Assembly (NCBI GenBank): GCA_002102555.1
Contig: MCFL01000147.1
Coordinates: forward strand, 1-59,794
Length of the DNA: 59,794 nucleotides
Reading direction: 5' to 3'
DNA from: Catenaria anguillulae PL171
Taxonomy: Eukaryota > Blastocladiomycota > Blastocladiomycetes > Blastocladiales > Catenariaceae
The notes under the pieces are model-generated. The model had not been told where the DNA came from. It was given only the letters and a program-made list of their open reading frames with translations, and did not search any database. Of the stretch, positions 19,610 to 29,625 are shown one piece after another. How positions within the stretch are numbered: the first letter of the stretch is position 1; every line of letters starts with the position of its first letter. Position numbers and translations under genes: made by a program.

Positions 19610-21706
19610 TTACTGAACATGGCACTCACCCGCCTTCTCTGCATGACTCTCCTTCTCAACGACCACATGAGCAGGCTTGGTCTCGCTACGCTTGTTTCCG
19701 CACTGGATCTCGGCCCACAATTGCCGCAACTCGTCAATCCACTCATCCTCCTGCTCGTCACCTTCCCCATCTTCATCTACTTCTTCCAGAAACGACTCGG
19801 CCCATCTCCCCGCGGCTTCCAACTGCTCCGACTCTTTCTCATGCACCAACCGAAGCCACCACCACATGGCTCTCGCCCAGACCCACCTACTTTCCGGCCC
19901 ATTGCCAATCTGTGCCAGCAACGAGCGAATCTCGCTGGGATCCTGCAATCGCGCAAACAAGATGTCGAGCAACGCGCGATGCGACACGCCATCATCTTGT
20001 GAACCCCCAATCGTGGATGCAGGTCCAGTGACTTTTCGGACTTTACCAACCAGCGCTGCACGCACCACGTACGCTGGCGGCGCAATGAGCGACAGAAGCG
20101 ACGCGACAAAGTCGGGCAAGCATTTCGCAACGGCAAGCGTGAGCGCGAGCTGCTTCAACGCGACATTCATTGCATCTGGTGGGGTGTCCTTGAGCAGCGT
20201 GGCAACCGTGTGCGGGTTTTCCGACAAGATGGCAAGCGCAAGTACAAGCAGCGTGTTTGTGGACGGCGGCATGGCCTCGAATGTGAACGCGGCCGGTGCG
20301 CGAAATGTGAGGTCTGGGTGTGTCGGTTGGAAGTTTTCGGGAAGTGTACGGGTTCGCGTGAGGTACAGGAGGAGATGTGGCATGGACGTGTAGCCGTCTT
20401 GGTCGATGGCGGGCAGAGCCGAGGTGGCGTGCGAGAGAATCGAGCGGGCGGTTGGGTAGGCGTGAACGACAAACAACCAAGCAGTGCGTGGGAGAGATCC
20501 GTGTGTGAGGAGCCGAGTGAGCAAGACTGAGGTTGTTGGATTGGAATGAACAGCGAGCGGGGAGCATGTGAGTAGAGTGTGTAATGCCCAAGTCAGATAC
20601 ACGGTCACCAAGGATGAGTGCGACGAATGTTGCTCGAGCATGGTGATGAGGTCGAGAGACAAGTCAGGGTCAGTGAGATGGCGGGCGGATTCGACAAGGA
20701 CGCGGCCGATTAGTTCGGCAGCAGCAGCCGCGTTGCTCAACTGGGATTGGGCCCCAAGGGCGGCGACGAGCTGCGAGCGAGTACGGGACGAATCGAAGCA
20801 GTATCCTGCTTCTGTAGCGGAACGAAAACAAGCAAAATGCAACCGTCGAGCTGCAAAACGGGTCACGGGAAACGACATCAGGGCTTGGCACGTCGTGCGA
20901 ATACGGCCAACCGACGCTGCGTCGAGTAAGGTATGCAACTTGTACTGAATATCTTCGGGCATATCGGTGAGCAATTTGGGGCACGGTACACATTCCACAC
21001 CGACTTTCGATGAAGGAGCCCCATAGGGCACGGGTATCGAGGCATTCGGTTCTGCAGCGGCCGCGCAACTCCGCCTCCACGCCCACACAGGATCCAGCAA
21101 ATCGGATTGGCCCAGCCGCCAAATCTTTGGGACGTCCACAAAGTCCTTGGCAATCGCATCCAACGCCTGCTGCCACACAAGCCACGGATCTACCTGCGGC
21201 GTCTGCAACAGGGCCGCCACAAGCCCAGCAGCCTTGCCCGTGTACTCGTGGACCGCCGTACGCACAAAGCATGGAAGGAAAGATGGGCCGAACCGTGGAT
21301 CGGCTAACATGAGCGGCAAGATTTCGGGACAGGCATCTCCCGTGCCATGTAGGAGAAAAATCGCCGAGCTGTCCATGCTTCTGTGCCAGCGGTGCTCTTG
21401 GAGACACATCCGGACGAGGGCGACGTTGCGAGTGAGGATGGCCTTTTCGAGCAGAGTGTTGAAGGTTGCCGAAGCGGCCATGTGGTCTCTGGCTTCATAA
21501 TGATTGAGCAGGTCCTCGATGCACTCCAACAAAGCCGGCGTCCAGTCAGTGGGATCCGTGACGCGGGACAGCAGCACAAGTGCATCTCGCGGCCCCGCCG
21601 TAGGGTCAATGAGGGAGTCGAAACAGGATCTGGCCGTGGTGACGGAGTGTTGGGCAGTGTGGTCAGGGCCCCAGCATGGCTCGGGAGGTGTCTGCTGCGA
21701 ATGCAT
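19610..21706 (-). CDS. F-box-like protein with C-terminal CaaX box, copy 3
   Basis: Single exon, 698 residues from ATG 21706 (MHSQQTPPEPCWGPDH), chosen by comparison with copies 1 and 2; the frame stays open upstream to about 21853. It is convergent with copy 2, with 129 bp between stops. It has DWTPALLECIEDLLNH, LLEKAILTRNVALVRMCL, the F-box-like block (LLTDMPEDIQYKLHTLLDAA, GRIRTTCQALMSFP), ARRLHFACFRSATEAGY, GRVLVESARHLTD and an acidic stretch near the end (EEVDEDGEGDEQEDEW). It closes with CHVQ, a less typical CaaX because His is in the first aliphatic position. The nucleotide sequence is more diverged from copies 1 and 2 than those are from each other. Confidence 0.82.
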   Translation of the reverse strand: MHSQQTPPEPCWGPDHTAQHSVTTARSCFDSLIDPTAGPRDALVLLSRVTDPTDWTPALLECIEDLLNHYEARDHMAASATFNTLLEKAILTRNVALVRMCLQEHRWHRSMDSSAIFLLHGTGDACPEILPLMLADPRFGPSFLPCFVRTAVHEYTGKAAGLVAALLQTPQVDPWLVWQQALDAIAKDFVDVPKIWRLGQSDLLDPVWAWRRSCAAAAEPNASIPVPYGAPSSKVGVECVPCPKLLTDMPEDIQYKLHTLLDAASVGRIRTTCQALMSFPVTRFAARRLHFACFRSATEAGYCFDSSRTRSQLVAALGAQSQLSNAAAAAELIGRVLVESARHLTDPDLSLDLITMLEQHSSHSSLVTVYLTWALHTLLTCSPLAVHSNPTTSVLLTRLLTHGSLPRTAWLFVVHAYPTARSILSHATSALPAIDQDGYTSMPHLLLYLTRTRTLPENFQPTHPDLTFRAPAAFTFEAMPPSTNTLLVLALAILSENPHTVATLLKDTPPDAMNVALKQLALTLAVAKCLPDFVASLLSLIAPPAYVVRAALVGKVRKVTGPASTIGGSQDDGVSHRALLDILFARLQDPSEIRSLLAQIGNGPESRWVWARAMWWWLRLVHEKESEQLEAAGRWAESFLEEVDEDGEGDEQEDEWIDELRQLWAEIQCGNKRSETKPAHVVVEKESHAEKAGECHVQ

Positions 21707-22117
21707 CGATGAGGCGTAGGTTGTCTTCAGCAAATTGGTGAGGATGTCCGAGCAAAGTGGGACACACTCTTGAGGGCGTGATGGCAGGAGAGTGGTGGTT
21801 CTTATTGCTAAGTATTTACATTGCATTTGGTCGCTTGACTCATTTGCCGGCAAATCCCGGCATTATTTATCGACGGTGGCTAAGTTAACTGGTTGTCTCG
21901 CGATCTTGAAGTTGCATCTGTGCGTCGCGCCGCAGGCACTCGTCGCTTTCGGCGGGTCCCCACAGCGGCTAGAAGGTGGTGTGCTGGACACAATCGGCAG
22001 CAAAGAGATGCAAATTCCGAGTCATTGGCCGTTCGCGGTCCACACGCAGCAACACGAACGGCTTTCGAGACGTCATTGTTTTTTACATTGCAGCAGCACC
22101 AGTGTCGCGGCGAATCG
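21707..22117. other. Intergenic between copies 3 and 4
   Basis: About 410 bp between the start of copy 3 and the end of copy 4, both on the minus strand. No coding frame of its own is supported. Confidence 0.45.
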
Positions 22118-23121
22118 CTATTGCACAATGCACGTCCATCTACGGCGACCCTGAATCGCCTCCCACTGGTCCCGCAGCTCCTTCAGCCATACAAGGTCCA
22201 GCTCCTCGGGCACGACCAGACCACGCCGCACCTGCTCCAGCTCGCTCTCAATCAAAGCCCGCATCGCTGCCCTCTGGTGGTCGTCCTCGGTCGCGCGCCT
22301 CAGCCACCACCACCTTCGCGGTGGGCGAAACGCGGTGCTCGGATCCCTGTACTCGAGCGCAAACCGACCAATTTCTCTTGCTGACAACATGTCGGCAAAC
22401 GCCAAATCGACCGCTTGCATGGTCCTTGCACGCACTTGCCGGTTCATTTGCCTCAGTAACAAATGGCACCATGACCAGTTGCCCAATGAGCTGCTTGGTG
22501 CGCTGGAGCATGCACGCGACGAAATAAACAAGCGCTTGACGCTCTTGTCGCCTGCGTGGGTTGCGCATGGCGCAAGCGAGGGGCCCAGGGTGAGAATGGT
22601 CGTGGCAGCGTCGTCGTGGGAAGCAACGAGTGACCAAGCCTCGATTGGCGATGATGGATGGACTAGAACGTGTTGTAGCAGGAGGGAGGTCGTTTGGGTC
22701 GGGGGACACTCAGAAGAGAGAAGAGAGTGGAGTGTCCAGGCCAAGTATACGGCAGCACACGAGGGATGAGAGGGACGCTCGAGTTGTGAGAGCAGGTCAA
22801 GAGAGCATTTCAGGTCAGAGTCAGCCAAGTGACGAGCAGACTCTACAAGGACACGGCCGACAAGATTGCCTGCTCGATGGCATCTTCAAAGCACGGAGCC
22901 GTTTGCGCGAGAATGTGCGCAACGTGCGCTGGCGGGCATGTGGGCGGATGAATCGCGTACGTGTCGATGAAACGGGCGAGGTCGCGGGAGACGTTGGCGC
23001 CGTCATTCTCGCTCTCAGGCTCGGCGCCACTCTCCGTGTCGCCCTCGCTATCGCTATCGCTGGCAGCGGCAGCGGCAGGACGCCGGTCGGTCGGGTGAGC
23101 TCCAGCTTCTTGTGGTTCCAT
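22118..23121 (-). pseudogene. F-box/CaaX family copy 4, truncated and rearranged
   Basis: The minus-strand frame ending at 22118 has GNLVGRVLVESARHLADSDL, LLSQLERPSHPS, GDKSVKRLF and a terminal CIVQ, matching the C-terminal half of the family but with an internal deletion. It lacks the N-terminal region and F-box-like block. Just upstream in the same direction, the frame from ATG 23121 (MEPQEAGAHPTDRR) holds a Ser/Asp/Glu-rich segment and IHPPTCPPAHVAHIL. That piece corresponds to SRVCPPAFVAHVLEH in copy 2, which normally lies downstream of GRVLVESARH. The order of segments is therefore swapped, and the two pieces meet near 22850 in different frames. I read it as a scrambled, probably non-functional copy, though an expressed short protein with the CaaX end cannot be excluded. 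Confidence 0.6.
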
Positions 23122-25088
23122 GGTGATGCGACAGATGACGGCAAGCAGCCATGATCGATCGAGAGAGTATCGTCCCGACAACGACCGTTGCAAACTTGCA
23201 GCCCAACTTGTGGCACACTTGTGGTAGGTAGCACTGTTCCCAGTTGCCAGGCGGATGTGCGAACGCAACATCGATTTCTCGCGTCTCGCGTCTCGCACTT
23301 GATCAGGTCAGCGATCAGACTCATTTTGAACAAGAATTCCCATAGAAATCCGTGCCAAACGCCATGGCCGCGGAGAACAACCTTGAGCAATGTATCACCA
23401 TCATGCATGCCGACATCCGTCCAACAGACCGCCATCCGAGCCAAGGCATCCACCCATGCCAGTCCATCATTCAACGTTCAATCGTGGTCATGCATCCGTT
23501 CAGCTGTTGACCATTCCACGCACGGTCCACCGCGACTACCACCAATCAACGAGCAACCCAGGCCAATGCTATTAAAATCGCGGCCGATTACTTCTCACGC
23601 GCATAGCCTGATCAAGCAACCACCAAGCCAGCCGACCCGGAAACTGCTCTTGGCAATTGCGGTACTTTCCGTCCAGCAATCAAGTCGTCGTTACCCGTTG
23701 GGGTGGTCCGAAGCGTGCTTTTCGAACGGGCAATGTCCGAAACTGGCCAAGTCAAACATCGGAGCGCACCTCGGTCGCGCGCATTTCACAAACCGGCGTT
23801 TCCTCGCATTGGTGTCAAGCAAGCATCGTGGCCGATCTTTCACACCAATGTACTTCGAAGGGTGGTGCCATCAATGGATTGGAGGGCCGATTGGACGAGA
23901 TTCAACAACTGCGGGCATGAATTGACTTTGTTGAGGGATTTTTCAATCAAGGTTTGGTCCAAGACAGTGCGGTAGTCATCTCGGGTTTGGGTGTTTAGCC
24001 TTGTCTTTCCTACTGCGCAAGAAGGAGTGTTCTGCGCATCAGCCAGGGGATGGATCCATGGCCGTTCCTTTCATGCTGCCCCACCGTATCCTGCCATATC
24101 GGGTATGGTCTCGTCGAGCCGCATTATTCATGTGGGCTGCAGCTGGATTCGGAGCGTCGCGCCAAGCTGCCTGGTCCACGGCGTCACAGGACCGTCAAGC
24201 GCTTTCATGTGCTGTCAATTTCGCCAATCACTCCACCAAGCTCATAAAACTTCTCACGCGCACTCAAACAAGCAAGGTACGACTCCTCGCGCTGCCACCA
24301 AACTCGGCCCATCACACACATGACTTTCCCCTTGCGCATGCCCACTGGATATGAGCGTCGGCTTTGTCCATCTTTTTTCACGTTGCCCAAACCCGTGAAC
24401 TGACCGGGCCCGTACCATGACGGCATCATCCATGCCAGGTCAATGATGACTTGGCGTCATATCAAGCTTGGATCTTCTGTGCACCTCATCTGTGGGGTGC
24501 GGCTCGAAAATGGGAAACGGTGGATATGCGACCCGGGAGGGACAAGACCGTTTTTGAGAATCGTGTGGAACTCGAGTGCGGTGTGCGTCGTTGGTATTGA
24601 ATAAACGCGCTGTTTTTCTGTTCTGTACGCTGTCTGTCTATCGTTCTCCCAATATTGTTCTCCGCCGCAGGCCAATCAACGCTCACCGTCTTTCATTTTG
24701 TCCGAACTCCCAAGGTTAAGTGTTTGCAACGCCATTCTGGGTTTCAGGTGAAATGAACGCGTCGTGATCATGGCAGCCGTGTGCCTTGTTTGGCGCCTGT
24801 TCGCAGCCAGGTTCGCAGCATGTGATGGGCAGATGTGATGCAGATGTGATGGGAACGGGGAGGTTGATAGGGCCGATTGTTATTTGAAATGGGAGGATTG
24901 CATGTGTGATATCGATCGGTGGCGGCGGCAGCGGTATGTCGCGACCTGACGGGTATTCGTGCACCATGGTCCCCGCTGCTCGGTTCGCAATGTTGACACT
25001 GACTCTTCGCTGACGCCCGCTCGGATCACATAGATTGCACCGCCTCAAGATAAGACATACATAGACAATCACCAAAACACATCCAACC
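23122..25088. other. Long intergenic region
   Basis: About 2 kb with no recognisable gene apart from the small minus-strand frame at 24205-24429. The longer + strand frames here have irregular codon use and no motif. No transposon, RNA gene or repeat array was seen. Confidence 0.45.
24205..24429 (-). CDS. Possible small protein of 74 residues
   Basis: An ATG frame beginning MMPSWYGPGQFTGLGNVKKD and containing GMRKGKVMCVMGRVWWQRE and EKFYELGGVIGEID. Composition and codon use look more like protein than the neighbouring frames. It has two cysteines and no membrane segment. It could be a whole small gene or one exon. No family was recognised. Confidence 0.28.
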   Translation of the reverse strand: MMPSWYGPGQFTGLGNVKKDGQSRRSYPVGMRKGKVMCVMGRVWWQREESYLACLSAREKFYELGGVIGEIDST

Positions 25089-28000
25089 ATGGGGAGTCCT
25101 GCTCGCCCGCTCAACAACCCTGTCCTTCTTCTCATCCTCCTTGCCGGCCTTCTTTCACTCACCTCCCGCTCCACCCATGCCGCTCCCGTTGGTCCCCTCC
25201 TGACTCTGCCGCCATTCCAATCGGGCACTTGTGGCCCGCCCGCCGCCTTCGAGGCCGCCATGCTGGCCGTGTTTGATATCAAGCCGGCGACTCGCCAGCA
25301 GCATTACCAGCTCGTGTACGATGCGGCTGCGGAATTCAACTTGTGCGGCCAGAGACGCTTTGCCGCATTTGTCGCTCAGATTGCGTACGAGACCGACAAG
25401 CTGACGGATTTTGAAGATCTCAAGTGGTTTCAGCAGTCGGCAGGAGCGTTAGTGTTGCAGAGCAAGTACTGGAAGTGCGTTGAGCCGATCTGAATTGTCG
25501 CGACAGGCAAGGATGCTCACTGCTGGTTTCGTTTGTCTCTTGTGTGCAGGCCCATCTTTGAATGGCTCGCGGCCTCTGACCCGAGCATCGCTCGCGAGTT
25601 GCGCAACGATTTCGGGCGTACCGATAAGGCTGCCAAGGACATCATGATGCGTCCAACCGTCATGTATCGAGTTGCCGGTTCGTCACTTGTCTCACATCGT
25701 CCCATCCTCCCTCGTCACACACTCAAACTCATTCAATCCACCACGCAATCCTATCCCGTACTGTAAAGGATGGTGGTTCACCACGGGCGCCGCCCGCCTC
25801 ATCGACGCCGACTGTCGCCTCATGACGCAGTACGCCGACCGACTCCGAGGCGATTTCGGGTGGCAGGATGCCGAGATGCTTGATGCCATCAGCTTTTGCG
25901 TGCATGCAACAACGATTCTCCCGCCCGGCAACGGCGCCAGGAGGGACTATGCCGAGGAGGCATTCAAGGCGTTTGGACGTGTGCCTGTGCCGACGAGTAC
26001 GACGAGTACGAGTTCGCGGCCGACTTCCACCACCACCACCACGGCAAGCGTTGTTTCGTCGTCTGTCCGCACCTCGACGACCACGTTGGCGTCGAGTTTG
26101 GTCACGACAACATCGACTAGCGTGCGGATGACAAGTATGACGTCATTGCCGGCAGCAAGCTCCAAGACCACATCAATGTCCTCATTGCCGAGCACTACCG
26201 TGACCACATCAATGGCGACGAGCTCCTCGAGTGCGCGCACGTCGGCTGCCACTGCTACCACAACAAGCTCCACTGTGGCCGCGACATCATCGACTGCGAC
26301 CACGACCACGAGCTCTTCTATCGCAACTACATCGTCAAGTGGCGCATCAACCTCGCGAACCACCAGCTCGACGCTCAGCAGTGCAGTGACCACTGGTACT
26401 GCAACCGATCCACCCGGTACTGGCACGTTGATCCCTCCCATCGTTACCGGAACCATAGCGTCGACCTCGGACTTGCCAGGCACTGGTACTCTGGTTCCTC
26501 CCATCTTGCCAACGACCATTTCCGTGACGGCTACGACACACGCATTGAGTGGCGCCTCAAGCACAACGTCCTCGATTCCGGAGCCCACCGCCACTTCGAC
26601 TTCTCTGGTTGCGTCCGACTCAACGACCACTGAGTTGAGCACCAGTTTGACCAGTGCGACATGGACGTCAACATCGATCGATTTTACTTCAAGCTCGGGG
26701 GAAGCGACGCCCGCTGCGACGACCACGTCGGTTGATGAGTCGACGACAAGTGCGTCGGCTGAGCAGCCCACAGTATCGACGACTTTGGAACCGACATCGA
26801 CCACGTCCATCGGCGCTTCAATCACAATCACGGAGGAGCCAGCGTCTGTTTCCACGTCTACCGCGCAATCCAGCTCGACCGCGACAACCACAACCGTGAC
26901 AACAGAATCCACCTCGATTGCGACGACAGAGGAACCCACTGCAACGACCACCGCCAAAGCCACGACCACCAGCTCGATGGAGGCAACGTCCACCTTTACG
27001 ACCAGCTCTCTCCCAGTGTCAATGACGACGAGTGCGGACGAGACGAGCATGACCGGTACGTTTTTGAGTCAAAGGTCTCTACAAGTCCCAATTTCCGTTG
27101 CTTCAGCTGACATTTGCGCTTGGTTTTGTGCAGATGATCGAACCATCACGACCTCTCATCCGGCCTCGCCAACGGAAACGGACACCTCCACTTCAACTGA
27201 TGTTGCGACCCCGACTTGGCCAACGGAGCCGTTGACGACGCAGGTGGCAACCAAAACAGTGTCCTCGAATTCAGATGCCGGTACCACCCCAAACATCACC
27301 GAGCCAATGGCTCCGTCGACCGCTGGTGATGTAACCACAGCAACATCCTCAAGTATCGGTATGCTGTGATCAGCGGCGGCGAGCACTTCCTGTTTTTCTG
27401 CGCGTGTTGCGAGGTCTCACGTTTTCCATTGTATGCTCCCTGTCCTATTGAACCCACCCCGACGACGACAGTTGCTTCCACATTCACCTCGACCGACCAG
27501 ATTGAACCGACACCAACATTTGATGCTCCGTCGTCATCCTCCTCGCCCCTGGCTATGTCGACCAGCACGAGCACAGTTGAGCAAACCACAGGTATGTAAA
27601 GTGGCATCGTTTTCTGCCGTGCTTTACGAGAAACTGACTGTTGCTTTTGATCAAATCTAGAAACAGAAACGCCGTCCGAGACCACCGCTGTGTTACAGCC
27701 AAGTGAAACCTCATTCACGTCGTCATCATCAGGTACCCGCATTCTAATCCAAACTATCGCAGTCATACGTTGTGTTCATTTTCTCCGACAATCGCCCAGA
27801 TTATATGCCGACCACGACCAGTTCCATCTCTTCAACGGTGGCCTCAACCTTTCCGCCCACCGAATCGACCCAGGACCCATTGCCGACGAGTAGCGACGCA
27901 TCGACTACCACCACCAGTACTCAATCGGGTAGTACCAGCGAGATGACAGTAACGTCTTTGTCAACGGAAACACGCTCAACTGACTCGCTTCCGACCAGCA

Positions 28001-29379
28001 CGACTGCGATGGAGGCGCCGACGACAACTACAGCACTCACTACCTCAACTGACATATATCCAGACTCGACAACCACGACGACAACAAGTTCGTTCACCTC
28101 CCAGCCGACTTCCATTGGTACAAGCACGGCTTCAAATGCGACTGCCAGTGGTTCGTAATGGATGAGCTCGACCTCCATCTTCGCCCACAGCTCACCATTT
28201 CGTTGAATTTGCAGAGTCGACAAGCTCCGGAGTTGCAACGAGCGAAACATCCAGTACGACATATTACTGTCTTTCGGAATGGCCCTAGCTTGTATTGACG
28301 CTTTTCCTAATCACCAGCTTCACTTGCAACTACAACAAATCAGTCAACGACTTCCAACCAAGCTGAGCCATCAACCACGGTGTCAACTGAGACTCCCTCG
28401 TCGACCACAACAAGTCAAGGTATGTATACTGACATGCACCCGGTTTTCTGTTTCATCTTTTGAACTTGGGGGACTCTTTTCATCTATGACACAGATTCGG
28501 CGACAACCACGAGCGTTCGTTCCACGCTGCCGCTGACGACCACTTCTCAGGACACTTTGACCGACATCACATCAGCGGAAACGACGGAAACACCGTCACC
28601 ATCGCAAGCAACCACTACGGCTGATCCCGCGACCACAAGTTTGCCGACTGTGACGACATCGACTAGCTCAGCGGTGGATTCGACAACGCCGACTTCCACA
28701 GCAACTGAAGCAACATCGTCCTCGGCCGTTGGTATGCGCAGCTTTACCGGAATGCCTATGTATTGATCTAACAGTTTTTTGTTTCTGACATTGCGAAGTC
28801 ACGGAGCCGACCATGTCCTCGACATTTGCAGAACCTACGAAGCCAACTACCCGAGAGTCTGTTGCGCCGACGAGTTCAGAGCCATTCACGACGTCAAGCA
28901 CAACCGCGGCCTTGTCCACGACCACGAGTGGACGGACATTCCACGGTATAGTTGCGCCCACACCCACCTTCACATTTTCTCAATTTGACCTGACGCGCGT
29001 CCTGACTTCGTTAGAAACCTTGACCACATCGACATCCACCACACCAACGTCGAGCGCCTCACAGTTCACCACAAGCCGGACACAAACTACCACACCTGCC
29101 ATCTCTTCAAGCACACGAACCAGCACAGCCTCTCAACCGTCCACGAGCTCCGGCACGGAAACCAGCACAAGTTCAATTGTGCCCGAGCCGACTCTGGCGT
29201 ATGGCCGTCGCCCAAAACCGACCCAGTCGACTTCGCCAACCACAACAGCGACGATCCAGCCAGCCGAGCCCGTGTACGGAATGCGTCCAGTGAGGTCTAC
29301 GGCAACGGTGACGACGACATTGGTTTCAGTGCCGACGGACGGTGGATCCTACGGGCGGCGGCCGCGTCGCGGCGATTAA
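25089..29379 (+). CDS. Secreted protein with a GH19/lysozyme-like head and a long Thr/Ser stalk
   Basis: Twelve exons: 25089-25474, 25550-25677, 25769-27055, 27134-27358, 27451-27591, 27661-27732, 27800-28150, 28215-28253, 28318-28419, 28495-28731, 28799-28945, 29015-29379, about 1159 residues. A signal peptide (LLLILLAGLLSLTSRSTHAA) is followed by a folded head of about 220 residues with FAAFVAQIAYETDKLTDFED and GWWFTTGAARLI. This recalls the AxFxAQxxHES and GWWQxTG signatures of GH19 chitinase or lysozyme-like folds, but weakly. The remaining ~900 residues are almost all Thr/Ser/Pro, as in O-glycosylated wall or adhesive proteins. The tail has three YGRRP/YGMRP units and no GPI signal. All ten introns after the first are in phase 1. 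The acceptor before 27451 reads TTG instead of AG. Confidence 0.75.
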
Positions 29380-29625
29380 GGCAGCCGAGATGATCGAACA
29401 GGGAACTGATTGGAGATTGACAATGAGTTGAAGAATGAAAGAGTCGTGTGATCTTGGCACGCCTGTGCCTTTCCCGTGACTATTGCCATAGATCTATTAA
29501 TGTATGTGAGGACTACAATTTCCAGCAGGAAACGTCCGATGCCAAAACATGATATTACATCACATCCACCTCACGAGATCCAATTCCCATGGCACACATC
29601 GCCTCCTGCGCCAGGGACCACCCGC
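29380..29625. other. Convergent intergenic region
   Basis: About 250 bp between the secreted-protein stop and the stop of the minus-strand coiled-coil gene. Nothing was recognised here. Confidence 0.4.

Noticed and set aside
23188-23925. Plus-strand ORF of 245 residues
   Set aside because: Irregular composition with no domain or repeat, and it overlaps the 5' side of copy 4. Probably chance in GC-rich DNA.
25947-27050. Long minus-strand ORF of 367 residues rich in Val
   Set aside because: It is the antisense of the Thr/Ser codon repeats (ACG/ACC/TCG) in the secreted gene; the composition follows from the sense strand and it has no motif or start context.
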